The translations under genes and the position numbers were made by a program. Shown here piece after piece: positions 45,886-59,778 of a stretch of DNA of 64,000 bases; within the stretch, counting starts at the first letter, position 1, and each line of letters starts with the position of its first letter. Origin of the DNA: Impatiens glandulifera (lineage: Eukaryota; Streptophyta; Magnoliopsida; Ericales; Balsaminaceae); the NCBI RefSeq assembly GCF_907164915.1, contig NC_061863.1, forward strand, positions 44,985,382 through 45,049,381. The letters run 5' to 3'. The notes below the pieces were generated by a model. It saw nothing but the letters and a program-made list of their open reading frames with translations. It had not been told where the DNA came from and made no database searches.

Positions 45886-47063
45886 GGGTGAAATAATTAT
45901 TTTATTTTAAATATTTTAATAAGATTAAATTTGGAATTTATATATATAATTTTATTTATAATATATTTAATCTATAATAACTACTCAAATAAATAATAAA
46001 TAGATATTGAATCAAATGATAATATAAAATAAAATATTTTGAGATAATAATTTCATTTTGAAACTTTTTATAAAAAGATTTATAATATTAGTTTATATAT
46101 ATAATCAAATAATACAATTCATTTAAACTAAAATATTTTTAAATAAAAATCTTTATAGTTTCACACTTATATTTTAAAATATTATTTTACAAATTGATAT
46201 ATGACACTAAATGTGTTGTGCGTCACCTTATGTGACTCCGCTTTTTTATTATTTTTTTTATACTTACATTGAGACTTGGTTTAATATATTATATGGATTT
46301 TATAAATAATAATTATTTAATAATATCTTAAATAACAATATATTATAAATTAAATTAAATAAATATATAAATTAAAATTATTAATCTCAACAAAAAAAAT
46401 TAAATAAATATAATTATTTTAAAATATTTTATTTAAATTATTTTAATGATTTTTTAAAATTATTATTTTATTAATATTAACATAATTTTATATATAAATT
46501 AATATTAAAATTAGTACACTTATAAAATATATCAAAATAACATCGTTATGTTATAATATTTTATTTAAATTATATTTTAAAAAAAAAACTTTTTTTTTTT
46601 AATTTCAAATTTATATTTTAAAGTATTTATTTTTAGATTAAAAATTAATTTTAAGTTAAAAAATAAATATTTTAAAATTTATATTATAAAAAGTTTTTAA
46701 TAAATATTTTAGTAAATATTTTAAATAAAATGTATTATAAATATAAATTAAACTGTTAATTTTATTATTTTAATTTTGAAACGCCAAAAATCGACCCTCT
46801 CGAAAAATGTGTTTTCGACTCGATAGTCATCGTTCCATAACTTACCTCCTTTTCGAGTCTCGATTGAAACGAGGAATCATAATGGTAACGTGACTAGAGT
46901 AAAATTTAAAATTATCAATTTAGACTAGCTTTATCTTTTTTTTTTAGAGTTGTGGTCAAATTTATTTCTTGATAAAACGCATTTAGGGATTTTGTTATTG
47001 GTTGGTGTTTAGTTACACGTGAGAAATGACATCAAAATTATGTCTCACATGCCCGTTAAATGA
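45886..47063 (+). repeat. ~1.2-kb tandem segmental duplication, copy 1
   Basis: It starts GGTGAAATAATTATTTTATT and ends CCCGTTAAATGAT. It shares order with copy 2 throughout, including AATAAATAGATATTGAATCA, GAAACGCCAAAAATC, CTCGATAGTC, TTTCGAGTC, TTGGTTGGTGTT and TTACACGTGAGAAATGACAT. No ORF of note. The copies are separated by only ~110 bases, so this is a local duplication rather than two independent insertions, though an LTR pair cannot be excluded. Confidence 0.85.
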
Positions 47064-47173
47064 TTATTTGATTTATAAGCTACTAATATCTGGTTTATTA
47101 ATAAGTAATTAAATGTTTTGAAATAATTATTTGATTTTTTTTTAACAAAATTAATAATTCTAATTTTAATTAT

Positions 47174-48404
47174 AAGGTGAAATAATTATTTTATTTTAAA
47201 CATTTTAATAAGATTAAATTTAGAATTTATATATATAATTTTATTTATAATATATTTAAATCTATAATAATTACTCAAATAAATAATAAATAGATATTGA
47301 ATCAAATGATAATATAAAATAAAATATTTTGAGATAATAATTTCATTTTGAAACTTTTTATTAAAAGATTTATAATATTAGTTTATATATATATAATCAA
47401 ATAATACAATTCATTTAAACTAAAAAAATATTTTTATATAAAAATCGTTATAGTTTCACACTTATATTTTAAAATATTATTTTATAAATTTATATATGAC
47501 ACTAAAGGTGCTGTGCGTCACCTTAAGTGACACCGCTTTTTTATACTTAAATTGAGCCTCGTTTAATATATTATATGGATTTTATAAATAATTATTATTT
47601 AATTATATTTTAAATAACAATATATTATAAATTAAATTATATAAATTAAAATTATTAATCTCAAAAAGAAATTAAATAAATATAATTGTTTAAAAATATT
47701 TTATTTAAAATTATTTTACCTTTAAATTTGACTTATGGTATCTTAATACTAACTTTTGTCACTAAATTATTTTAATGAATTTCTTAAATTGTTATTTTAT
47801 TAATATAAACATAATTATATATACAAATTAAAATTAAAATTAATACACTTATAAAATATATCAAAATAACATTGTTATGTTATAATATTTTATTTAAATT
47901 ATTTTTTTTTATAAATTTCAAATTTATATTTTAAAGTATTTATTTTTAGATTAAAAATTAGTTTTAAGTTAAAAAATAGATATTTTAAAATTTATATTAT
48001 AAAAAAATTTAATGAATATTTTAAATAAAATGTATTATAAATATAAATTAAACTGTTAATTTTATTATTTTAATTTTGAAACGCCAAAAATCAACCCTCT
48101 CGAAAGATGGGTTTTTGACTCGATAGTCGTCGCCCCATAACTTACTTCTCTTTCGAGTTTTTTCGAGTCTCGATTGAAACGAGAAATCAAAATGGTAAAT
48201 GTGACTAGAGTAAAATTTAAAACTATCAATTTAGACTAGCTTTAACTTTTTTTTAGAGTTGTCGTCTAATTTATTTCTTGATAAATTATGAAAGAAAAAT
48301 GACTTGTGTGCTCAAACGCATTTTAAAGATTTTGTTATTGGTTCGGTGTTTGGTTACACGTGAGAAATGACATCAACATTATGTCTCACATACCCGTTAA
48401 ATGA
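47174..48404 (+). repeat. ~1.2-kb tandem segmental duplication, copy 2
   Basis: Partner of 45886-47063, with small indels and an extra ~50-base segment near 47718-47765. The palindrome-like GACTCGATAGTCGTCG and TTTCGAGTCTCGATTGAAA motifs are kept. Confidence 0.85.
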
Positions 48405-48900
48405 TAGTCTCTACTTTAAACCATGTTCATTTAAAATAGTATTATTTTACACCTTATTTATTTATTTCATCATAAAAGCATGTTTCTAAGGGTGAATTCG
48501 AGTAGAAAGATGAGTCTAATTTTGGTATCAGTTTGTTCCTAAAAGTGTAGGTCTATGTTGGTGTTATGGGTCATAAGCCTAAAATATTAAGAAAATTGCA
48601 AATACTTATAGATGATTAGCGATGATCAAAATTGGTACCTAGAAAAGAAATAAAATAAAATCCAAACAGATTCTTATCCATTTTTTTAATTATTATAAAT
48701 AATATTTTGTTGTGTTATATTTTTTTTTGAAATTTTTTAAATTAGTTATAGCAGTTAAATGCTCAAAATAAAAGAAATGTTAAAATTGGTGAAGCAAATA
48801 GGCCCTTAGGTATAGGATCGGGCACGTGACGTGTATGCAGGTTTGAGCAAAGGTCATGAGCGCGGGTCAGTCGTAGATGGACTTGCGGGTCTAGATGCAT
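48405..48900. other. Intergenic DNA, no gene seen
   Basis: Mixed AT-rich sequence. From about 48805 the GC content rises toward the tRNA-like repeat. Confidence 0.5.
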
Positions 48901-49070
48901 ATACAGTCCTGGCTTGGTTGGTCTAGGCTCGGACGTAAAAATATAGAAAAGAGGTCTCGGGATCGAATCTCGGGAGATTTTGTTCTTTTTACTTTCTAGT
49001 ATATGAGAAATACTTATGTATTAGGCGAGGTAATGGTTAAAAGGGAAGGTGAGTTGGCGTAGTGGTGCGA
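48800..49070 (+). repeat. Possible tRNA-derived SINE
   Basis: A box-like TGGCTTGGTTGG (about 48910-48921) and B box-like GGGATCGAATCTC (about 48960-48972) sit at tRNA-like spacing, just past a GC-rich stretch unlike the neighbourhood. A second GTTGGCGTAGTGGT near 49053 looks like another A box. No tail or target duplication was resolved. Confidence 0.35.
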
Positions 49071-49984
49071 ACTAGTGCGATTGTAAAACAAAACATAGCA
49101 ACATATGTAACCTTCCAAACCTGAACTAAACATCTACATTAAAGCATTAAAACCCGATTTTGCTAATAAACCAAAATGTAATTTGTAAACGCAAGGAATT
49201 TTGGTTGTTTTCTAAGTGCATTGAGCGTTCTTAAAACATTCCAAGAACATGTTTATCACAACATAGCAAACCAAGCAAATATATAAACCAAAAACACAAC
49301 CTACACACACTAGATTTTTTTAAGTGAAATTTGATCTTTCATTTTTAGTTTGTCTTAAGCGCCCAAACCAATCTAGATTCACTCCTCATCACATTCATAT
49401 TGGGAAAACCACATAATACAATTGCTAAATAATTATTCTTTCTCTCTTTGTATGTCCAATGAGATAATCACGAGAACTAAACGAGATAACAAACGATAAA
49501 ATTAAGTACACTAAGACAAAACAATTTTTAGCATGAAAAATCCAACAAGAATAAAAAAACAAAGACTCATAGGCCTCTTAAAATACATTCACTGTATTGT
49601 ATTGAGTTACATCAAAGTCTTCTCTAGCATCTTAAGGGTTAAGTATTACAAAGTCTTCAACCTTAATGTGGATTACAAGAACAATGACAAGAAAAAATCT
49701 CATCGAAGTGAAATACTTAAACGAGTATTTGAGAGAAGTCCAAACAAAGATTTAGATTAGTTAGATTATAGAGAACTCTTTGAGTATTCACCACATGTGA
49801 CTCGAGCCAAAACCGACATTGTTCAACGACTCGATTGTCTCGCTGAAACTCTAAGTCTCTGAATATCTAACTCTAATTTTGTTTATTCTCTCTTTATGTA
49901 TAATTTCTTGTATTTAACTAGACAGTCTTGCTACTTATTATATGTATTTTAAATTATGGAGAGATAACATTACACCCTACAACC
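49071..49984. other. Intergenic DNA, no gene seen
   Basis: A 75-codon Lys-rich frame at 49533-49760 has no motif and no conserved feature. Nothing else is visible. Confidence 0.5.
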
Positions 49985-50095
49985 ATGACCATTTACTTTC
50001 AATCAGAGCGCTTCTGGTGAGAATCGAACCTGTGACATTTTAATATCTTTTGTCAACTCTTTTCCCTGAGTCACTAATGTGAGGTTATATAGTGT
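49985..50095 (-). repeat. Possible tRNA-derived SINE head
   Basis: On the minus strand, AGGTTCGATTCTC (50031-50019) is a near-perfect pol III B box. About 33 bases upstream TAGTGACTCAGGG (50076-50064) is a weak A box. The order and spacing fit a tRNA-derived SINE head; the body and tail are not defined. Confidence 0.4.
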
Positions 50096-50559
50096 ATAAT
50101 AATATATAATACATAATATATTATTATTCCAAGTCCAATGGGTCGGACACCCAACAACTCAAAACTAATCTATATCATTAAATCGAGCAATGGAAAACAA
50201 AATTTTCTTTCAATCGGGATTTGAAAATTCCTAGTTTTATATGATGAATGGAAGGAATTTAAGAGTTTACACAGTTTAACGATGACTTAAAGGAGGTGCT
50301 CCAATCAATCCCACAACAAGCTGAGACCTCTAACTCCAAAACTTCAAAATCTGAAAAAACCTTTAAACACAAAAATGGCAATTTTGATTTTAGGGCTCCT
50401 TTTTCTCTTTAACTTTGCTCATCTTCTCAAAATGGCCTCATGGACGTGTTAAGGTCAGCCCCACCTCGAGCCAATCCCCGAACGGCTCCAATTCATGGAT
50501 TTTCTATAATTTGACCGAAAGTTCATCGACCAATTTGGATTTACTCGGTTTGGTGAGGG

Positions 50560-50590
50560 GGAATTGGAATTGGAATTGGAATTGGAATTG
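50560..50590. repeat. (GGAATT)n hexanucleotide array
   Basis: Five GGAATT units in tandem, within the probable left inverted repeat of the Harbinger element. The right end has only single units, so the expansion arose in place. Confidence 0.85.
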
Positions 50591-51799
50591 AAGGGGTCAA
50601 TTATAATTTAATTATAATTCTGATGTTTGTTTAAAGACTTAAATATAGGAATTGAATTTAGAATTTAAATTCTGATGGAATTATAAACAATATATTTATT
50701 ACCTTTTGAATTATGGTCAAAAAATTAGGTAAGAATTCAAATTCCAATCAAACAAACCATACCCATTTTCCCTTCAGACCTCCCTCCCTCCCCATTTTCC
50801 AGACGTATCTTTCATTTTTTCCCAATCTTCTTTCTCTTCTCTTCTGTAAAAATCTCTCACTGGCGGCGACGATCTCTCACTGGCTTCAACATCATGTACC
50901 TTTCATATATCTCTTCAACGGCCATTATAAACACTTTCTATTTTTTTGTTTCTGGATCTAGATGCGTTTGGAAACTAACTTACTAATTCATAGATTAAAA
51001 TATTTATTTATGTTCTTTATCTAGATAAGTTTGTGGATCTGGATGCATTTAGAAACTAATGAGAGCATTTGTGTGATGCTCCTTCTTCCTTCTCATAACT
51101 ATCTTCCCCTTAACCCTCAATTCTTTCTACTTCTATTATTATTAGTATTTTATTGTTTCCAACAACCAAAAAGGCATGATAGCATATATAGACAGGCCCC
51201 AACATCCTGAAGCCTACAACTTGTGCCCATAAAGATAAGGATGCTATTAGTGTTTATTTACATTTGTATTTTGTACACCCCAAATAAGTTAAAAATGGAA
51301 ACCGTATTAACTAGGAATATGCAAGAAGAGTTTGATGGCTTACCTTATTTTCTTAGGGACCATTTTTTACATGTTGTGGGTCTAGGGTAGCTTGTTTGAA
51401 TATAAATGTGGGAGCAATTATGTAAATCTTTGTCTCATGCTCTAGAACAAGTTCTTCAGCAAACCGATCTAGTTTCTCAGAATTTCTTTACATACTTATC
51501 CTCTTCCCTCCAAACATTACTGATTCAACATTCTTCTGCTTTAATATTTTATCTTTAACTCCTGCTAATATCTTCACATTACTTGAACTACCATATATGT
51601 CTGCGTTTGCCCCACACTTCCCCAAACTAGACCCATTTTCCTGTTAGTAAGTAAGTCAACATCACATAAATGCTCTCATTAGTCTTAGAATGAAAACAAC
51701 ATATGATACATATAAACCTTATTTAATTTATTTATTTTACATAATGTGGTATCTTATTATTAATGGGTGATAACAGTTTATTACAAGTAAAAGAAGAAG

Positions 51800-53150
51800 A
51801 TTATTTATTGATGTGATAACTCAAACCACTATTATAATTGTGGATTGGTTACAAGAACAACATATACTAAGAGTTCCACAATATAACACTGAGGAAAATA
51901 ATGCATTAAGAAAAATATTGTTAAAAATATTATATGGAGAAAAAGACAATACTTGTTTTGACTTATTACGATTCACAAAACACAGTTTTACTATTTTTGT
52001 GAATTGTTGTGTGAAAAAGGTTTACACAATAGTAGCAATGTGACTATTGAAGAATCTGTAGCCATGTTCTTACTTGTATTGGGACATGGAGTAAAACTTC
52101 AGGTATTTAGAGGTATCTATATTCGTTCATTAGAGAAAATTAGTTGGCGCTTTCATGAAGTACTATGTTTGGTTTTTAGTTTAAGTAAGGATTATATAAG
52201 ATTACCTAATCAAGTTGAGAATGTTAATGAGAATGATCATAAATGGAGGTGGTTCAAGGTTAGTACAAAATTAAGTTTGACATATATTTGTAGATTATTT
52301 TAAAAATTATATAGTTTGATTTTAGATTTTTAGAATTGCCTTGGAGCTTTGGATGGAACACATGTTGAGATGACTATTTCACTTAAGGATCAAGTTAGAT
52401 ATCGAAATAGGAAACAACAGATCACAATTAATGTTTTGGGAGTATATGATAGAAATAATTTGAAATTTTCTTTATGTTTTTCTTGGATGGGAAGGTTCAT
52501 CATTAGATTCAAAAGTTTTACGAAGTGCATTAGTGAGAGAAAGGGATTCATTTCTTGTGCCGTTTGGTATTGTTTTTTAAATTTAATTTATATTAGTAGC
52601 ATTAAGAATATACTAATAGATTTGAATTTTATTTAGGAAGTTATTATCTAGTTGATGCTGGATATTCAAATACTCTAGAATTTTAGCTTCTTATCGTTAT
52701 ACTTGTTATCACCTAAATGAATGGTCGAGCCATGCCAATCATCCTTCTAACTATAAGGAATTATTTAACCTACGACACTCTTTAGTAAGAAATTCAGTAT
52801 AGAGAACATTTGGATTGCTGAAAAAACGATGGACAGTACTTCGTCAACCATCATTTTTTGGTACTAATACACAAGTGAATTTTTATAACATTATTATAAG
52901 AATTGGTCATATTATTTTCTTGACATAGATACACAAATATTTGTCTCAATAATTAATTTACTTAAATGACATGTTCGTATTATTAATGCTTGTTGTGTTC
53001 TTCATAACTACATTCGTGAAATTGCAAGAGAAATGGATTATCCCTTGTTGCATGAGGTTACTTGTGATTTGACACAACAATCAAATGAAGTATTTGATGT
53101 AGACTATGAAGATATCATAATAAATGTACAAGGTGGTAGTCAATAGAAAA
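51800..53150 (+). pseudogene. PIF/Harbinger transposase (DDE_Tnp_4), broken
   Basis: Harbinger transposase cuts and pastes the element. In order: an N-terminal helical region, EESVAMFLLVLGHGVK, KWRWFKNCLGALDGTHVEM with the first catalytic Asp, YRNRKQQITINVLGVYD, then YYLVDAGYSN with the second Asp. Spliced joins are supported at 52259-52333 and 52567-52636. A frameshift occurs near 52485 (Gly-Trp-Glu-Gly box). The third catalytic residue is lost: the family Glu codon is TAG at 52800-52802, before RTFGLLKKRW. LHNYIREIAREMD closes the domain. It cannot encode active transposase. Confidence 0.88.
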
Positions 53151-53379
53151 ATTTTAGGGATGATATGGCAAGGGAGATTTATAGCCAATATCAAGTTAGG
53201 AGTGGTAGAACTTAGTTACATGTTTTTAATGATTTTATATTTACTTGAACAATTTTAGTTTATGTTAAGCTAGTATAATTGTGGTGAATGTGTATCTTCT
53301 TTTATCGATATAAAATCTTTGTTGGTGTTTTTTCTAATCAATCTTATACTTTCACTCTCTATTTTGAAAAGATAAAGAG

Positions 53380-54212
53380 AATGAAGACTAAATTGTATCT
53401 CAAATTGACACAATGATGGATAATGTGCTAATAAATGTATTGCTTGAGCAACATAATTTGAGAAATCATCCTCCTAACGGATGAAAAATTGTTGCATATG
53501 CTAATGCGGTTAGTGCATTACACAATCAATGTAATGTTAATGTTAGTAGGGAAAATATACAATCGAGATTTAAGACTTGGGATAAACATTATGCTGTTAT
53601 AAGTGTTATGCTTGGTACGAGTGGATTTGGATGAGATTGTGATAGAAAAGTGGTGAAAGTGGATAGTGAAGAATTTTGGACAGCTTATGTCAAGATATAT
53701 TAGTTTATGTTGCTTGAATTCTTATTTTAAGATAACACATATATATTTTTTTGTGACTTGTTTATAGCCACACCCAGATGCGAGTCATTATAGAAGTAAA
53801 ATTGTTGAGAATTGAGAAGATTTATAAATTATTTGTGGACAAGATAAAGCTAATGGAAGTGGAGCTGAAACGGCTGATGAAGGAGCAAGAGCCGTGTTTG
53901 AAGATATAGAGAGTTGTTCAAAATTAAATAAAGAATCGACTAGTGTAGAATGACCTTCTAAGAGAACTCGTCATAATGATATGGCCACTGCAATATCCAA
54001 GATAGCTGACGTGATTGGTAAGGCATACAATGTTGACAAAACAAGTGTTTAATAAGTTTTTGATGAACTATCAAAAATTTCAAACTTAGAGGAGACACAA
54101 TTTCTACAAGGTGTTGATGTACTCACAACAAACGAGAGGAAGTACGAAGTGTTTCTAACAATCCTTGAACGTATGAGGCGTGCATGGATTTTGTTACAAA
54201 TAAATAAGTGAT
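53380..54212 (+). pseudogene. Harbinger Myb/SANT-like partner protein, broken
   Basis: Pieces read, in order, an Asp/Met-rich start with a LLEQHNL motif, SRFKTWDKHYAVISVML (a Myb/SANT-like trihelix phrase) and EEFWTAYVK. After an intron-like break at 53700-53768 come PHPDASHYR, a Ser/Asp/Glu linker and a C-terminal helix with KISNLEETQFLQG. Several stops interrupt it. In active elements the protein binds the transposon ends and helps bring in the transposase. Position after the transposase on the same strand fits PIF/Harbinger. Confidence 0.75.
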
Positions 54213-54650
54213 CATCAAGATATGAGATTTCCAATTTCTTACTTTGCGGGTTTTTAACGTGTTTCCTTTGTTATTAAGACTGTTTTTATCCTATATATGA
54301 GTAGAGAGATACTTGAAACTTATTGCGTACAATATTATAAACTTTTCTATGTTACTTTGATCTTCTATTAAAATATTATTATAACTTGTTTAAGTTATTC
54401 TATTTTTTAGTAATAAAAAATTATTTTGCTGAAAAATTGTTTGAATAAGTTATTTTCTTGTTAGAATTTGTTGTTTAAAATTATTGATATAAAGTTACTT
54501 TTAATTATTTATCAAAATTATGTTCATAAAATAATTTCTTTCAAACATAGGAATTGAATTATAATTCAATTTCAATTCTCATGAAATTAAAATTAGAATT
54601 TCAACATAATTTCAATTCCATTTCCATCCATCCAAACATATCTTTTCTTA

Positions 54651-55510
54651 ATAACCTTATAAAAATGATCATGGTCTTTTTGTGATCATACATTTCCCTG
54701 TCTGATTCACTAATAACGGTCGAAAATGGTCATTTTGACTTTTTCCAAAAGTATCTTAAATCCCTGATGTAGCCTCTATCACATGAAGAAGGCAGGCATG
54801 ACAAATTTTCGAGTTTCGGGGACTCAACTCAGATCCGATTTTGTCCCGAAAAAACGGGTATTTAAATTACCTAAAATTTTGATTCGGAACCTATGGGTAC
54901 CCGACCCAAACCGAACCTAGTTTTAAAAAAATATATTTTTTACAAATTTAATTAATTTTAACAAGTTAATATATTTTTAGTTTTTACATATATTTTAAAC
55001 ATAATTTAAATGAAATTGAACAAAATTTTAATATTTTAAATTATTCAAAAATACAATACAAATAATTCATGTATTTTAAACTTAAAAAAAAATTACTTAA
55101 TGAAAACAATTATAAATATTATATTAAATAAAATAAAACAAACAAACATTCTATATTATATAATATCAAATAAATAATATTTTAAAAACAATCTATTACT
55201 CTTTTCTCTAACCTATCATCCATCTTCTTCCTCATCTCTTCTTCTCTCTCTTATTTTCAGTTGCAACACTTAGGAATGCAATTATGGAAACAAATACCGG
55301 AGAAGAGCGTCTGATGCTAAGGGAACGGCGCCATACAAACGAAACAGTGAGAACAAAAAAAATCAATTATCGAAATATTTTTCGGGTACCCGGAACCTAA
55401 CCAGAACCGATTGGTTCCGACCCGAAATTACCCGGAACCGAAAAACATACGAATTATCCGAACCGATCGGTTCGGTTCTTCGGGTACCCAGCACGTCGAG
55501 GCTATAATGC
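54651..55510. repeat. Decayed repeat with GGGTACCCG and CCGAACCG motifs at both ends
   Basis: At 54810-54930 and 55370-55500 similar phrases (GGGTACCCG, CCCGAAAA, CCGAACC, CGGTTCGGTT) occur in roughly inverted arrangement around an AT-rich middle that includes a CT-rich segment (about 55200-55260). It looks like a non-autonomous DNA transposon (hAT-like in style), but the termini were not defined. Confidence 0.4.
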
Positions 55511-56639
<1,129 letters not shown>

Positions 56640-56915
56640 TACTATTTAGTCCGTGGATTTGCACGATTAATAATATAAATCTAGCATTTTTAATTTTATT
56701 TTTAACCGTTTTAAATTTAAATGCGGGTCAACCCACAATCCGACCCAAGTATATCCAAATTAACCACAGCTCTCGACCCGGCAATCCGGACACTTTAAAA
56801 ATTAAGCATCATTATATATATAAAGATTAGTTAGTTAAAAAGTTGAACTTATATTAATATTAAAACGTCCCGCGTTTATCAAATTTGGTGTTGAATTTAA
56901 AATATAAAGTCTTTG

Positions 56916-56970
56916 TAGCCTAGTTGGTTAAAGAGTTGTACTTGTTTTGTTAGGTTGCAAGTTCAAAACA
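56916..56970 (+). repeat. tRNA-like pol III promoter (A and B box) in array unit
   Basis: TAGCCTAGTTGG (56916-56927) matches the A box consensus TRGCNNAGYNGG at every fixed position. About 34 bases on, AAGTTCAAAAC is a B box with one change from AGTTCGAAAC, which is found in the unit at 59879-59932. The spacing is that of a tRNA gene. The rest of the segment does not fold as a full tRNA by eye, so it is called a tRNA-derived head. Confidence 0.6.
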
Positions 56971-57107
56971 TACCTTTAGCATTTTTTATTTTATTTTTAA
57001 CCGTTTTAAATTTAAATGCGGGTCAACCCACAATCCGACCAAAGTATCCAAATTAACCACAGCTCTCGACCCGGCAATCCGGACACTTTAAAAATTAAGC
57101 ATCATTA

Positions 57108-59778
57108 TCTATATATATATAATGATGCTTAATTTTTAAAGTGTCCAGATTGCCGGGTCGAGAGCTGTGATTAATTTGGATACTCGGGTCGAATTGTGGG
57201 TTTACCCGTTTTTAAATTTAAAACGGTTAAAAATAAAATTAAAAATGCTAGAGGTATGTTTCGAACTTGCAACCTAACAAAACAAGTACAACTCTTTAAC
57301 CAACTAGGCTACAAAGACTTTATATTTTAAATTCAACACCAAATTTGATAAACGCGGGACGTTTTAACATTAATATAAGTTCAACTTTTTAACTAACTAA
57401 TATATATATATATATATAATGATGCTTAATTTTTAAAGTGTCCGGATTGCCGGGTCGAGAGCTGTGGTTAATTTGGATACTTGGGTCGGATTGTAGGTTT
57501 ACCCGTTTTTAAATTTAAAACGGTTAAAAATAAAATTAAAAATGCTAGAGGTATGTTTCGAACTTGCAACCTAACAAAACAAGTACAGCTCTTTAACCAA
57601 CTAGGCTACAAAGACTTTATATTTTAAATTCAACACCAAATTTGATAAACGCGGGACGGATTTTCGGGTCGAGAGCTGTGATTAATTTGGATACTTGGGT
57701 CGAATTGTGGGTTTACCCGTTTTTAAATTTAAAACGGTTAAAAATAAAATTAAAAATGCTAGAGGTATGTTTTGAACTTGCAACCTAACAAAACAAGTAC
57801 AACTCTTTAACCAACTAGGCTACAAATACTTTATATTTTAAATTCAACACCAAATTTGATAAACGCGGGACGTTTTAACATTAATATAAGTTCAACTTTT
57901 TAACTAACTAATCTATATATATATAATGATGCTTAATTTTTAAAGTGTCCGGATTGCCGGGTCGAGAGCTGTGGTTAATTTGGATACTTTGGTCGGATTG
58001 TGGGTTTACCCGTTTTTAAATTTAAAACGGTTAAAAATAAAATTAAAAATGCTAGAGGTATGTTTCGAACTTGCAACCTAACAAAACAAGTACAGCTCTT
58101 TAACCAACTAGGCTACAAAGACTTTATATTTTAAATTCAACACCAAATTTGATAAACGCGGGACGTTTTAACATTAATATAAGTTCAACTTTTTAACTAA
58201 CTAATCTATATATATATATAATGATGCTTAATTTTTAAAGTGTCCGGATTGCCGGGTCGAGAGCTGTGGTTAATTTGGATACTTGGGTCGGATTGTGGGT
58301 TTACCCGTTTTTAAATTTAAAACGGTTAAAAATAAAATTAAAAATGCTAGAGGTATGTTTCGAATTTACAACCTAACAAAACAAGTACAACTCTTTAACC
58401 AACTAGGGTACAAAGACTATATATATTAAATTCAAACACCAAATCTATATATATATAATGATGCTTAATTTTTAAAGTGTCCAGATTGCCGGGTCGAGAG
58501 CTGTGGTTAATTTGGATAATTGGGTCGGATTGTGGGTTTACCCGTTTTTAAATTTAAAACGGTTAAAAATAAAATTTAAAATGCTAGAGGTATGTTTCGA
58601 ACTTGCAACCTAACAAAACAAGTACAACTCTTTAACCAACTAGGCTACAAAGACTTTATATTTTGAATTCAACACAAATTTGATAAACGCGGGACGTTTT
58701 AACATTAATATAAGTTCAACTTTTTAACTAACTAATCTATATATATATAATGATGCTTAATTTTTAAAGTGTCCAGATTGCCGGGTCGAGAGCTGTGATT
58801 AATTTGGATACTCGGGTCGAATTGTGGGTTTACCCGTTTTTAAATTTAAAACGGTTAAAAATAAAATTAAAAATGCTAGAGGTATGTTTCGAACTTGCAA
58901 CCTAACAAAACAAGTACAACTCTTTAACCAACTAGGCTACAAAGACTTTATATTTTAAATTCAACACCAAATTTGATAAACGCGGGACGTTTTAACATTA
59001 ATATAAGTTCAACTTTTTAACTAACTAATATATATATATATATATAATGATGCTTAATTTTTAAAGTGTCCGGATTGCCGGGTCGAGAGCTGTGGTTAAT
59101 TTGGATACTTGGGTCGGATTGTAGGTTTACCCGTTTTTAAATTTAAAACGGTTAAAAATAAAATTAAAAATGCTAGAGGTATGTTTCGAACTTGCAACCT
59201 AACAAAACAAGTACAGCTCTTTAACCAACTAGGCTACAAAGACTTTATATTTTAAATTCAACACCAAATTTGATAAACGCGGGACGTTTTAACATTAATA
59301 TAAGTTCAACTTTTTAACTAACTAATCTATATATATATAATGATGCTTAATTTTTAAAGTGTCCGGATTGCCGGGTCGAGAGCTGTGGTTAATTTGGATA
59401 CTTGGGTCGGATTGTGGGTTTACCCGTTTTTAAATTTAAAACGGTTAAAAATAAAATTAAAAATGCTAGAGGTATGTTTCGAACTTGCAACCTAACAAAA
59501 CAAGTACAACTCTTTAACCAACTAGGGTACAAAGACTATATATATTAAATTCAAACACCAAATTTGATAAATGCGGGACGTTTTAATATTAATATAAGTT
59601 CAACTTTTTAACTAACTAATATATAATAATGTTGAGTAAATGGATACTTGGGTCGGATTATGTGTTGACTCACCCATAAATTTAAAACGGTTAAAAATTA
59701 AATTAAAAATGTTATTCGTAATTTTTTTCACGGTTTTTTATATTATTACTCGTGCAAATGCACGGGCTAAATGCTAGT
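57108..59778 (+). mobile_element. Possible Helitron-like element with amplified internal repeats
   Basis: The left end is A then TCTATATATATA (57107-57119) and the right end is a hairpin CTCGTGC-AAAT-GCACGGG (59749-59766), seven bases, then CTAGT (59774-59778). A 5' TC, a 3' hairpin followed by CTRR, and insertion between A and T are the Helitron signature. No RepHel coding region is present. The 5' end is low-complexity, so the left border is weak. The eroded hairpin at 56648-56666 (minus orientation) would be the 3' end of a neighbouring inverted copy. Confidence 0.4.

Larger units (their letters stand above)
50555..54650 (+). mobile_element. Decayed PIF/Harbinger DNA transposon
   Basis: It contains remnants of both Harbinger proteins on the plus strand: the DDE transposase (about 51800-53150) and the Myb/SANT-like partner (about 53380-54212). 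Both ends carry GGAATTG/CAATTCC-rich sequence in opposite orientation (left about 50557-50700, right about 54545-54640), including GATGTTTG / CAAACAT, so they are probable terminal inverted repeats. The exact termini and the 3-bp target duplication (usually TTA/TAA) could not be fixed. The left end holds a (GGAATT)5 expansion. Confidence 0.75.

Noticed and set aside
49533..49760. 75-codon Lys-rich ORF
   Set aside because: Short, no motif, isolated in non-coding DNA.
50713..50961. 82-codon ORF at the left end of the Harbinger element
   Set aside because: Covers the inverted-repeat region and a CT-rich stretch; no homology to Harbinger proteins seen.
56916..56970. True tRNA gene in the array
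   Set aside because: A and B boxes are present but no cloverleaf acceptor stem or anticodon arm could be paired around them; a tRNA-derived repeat head is more likely.
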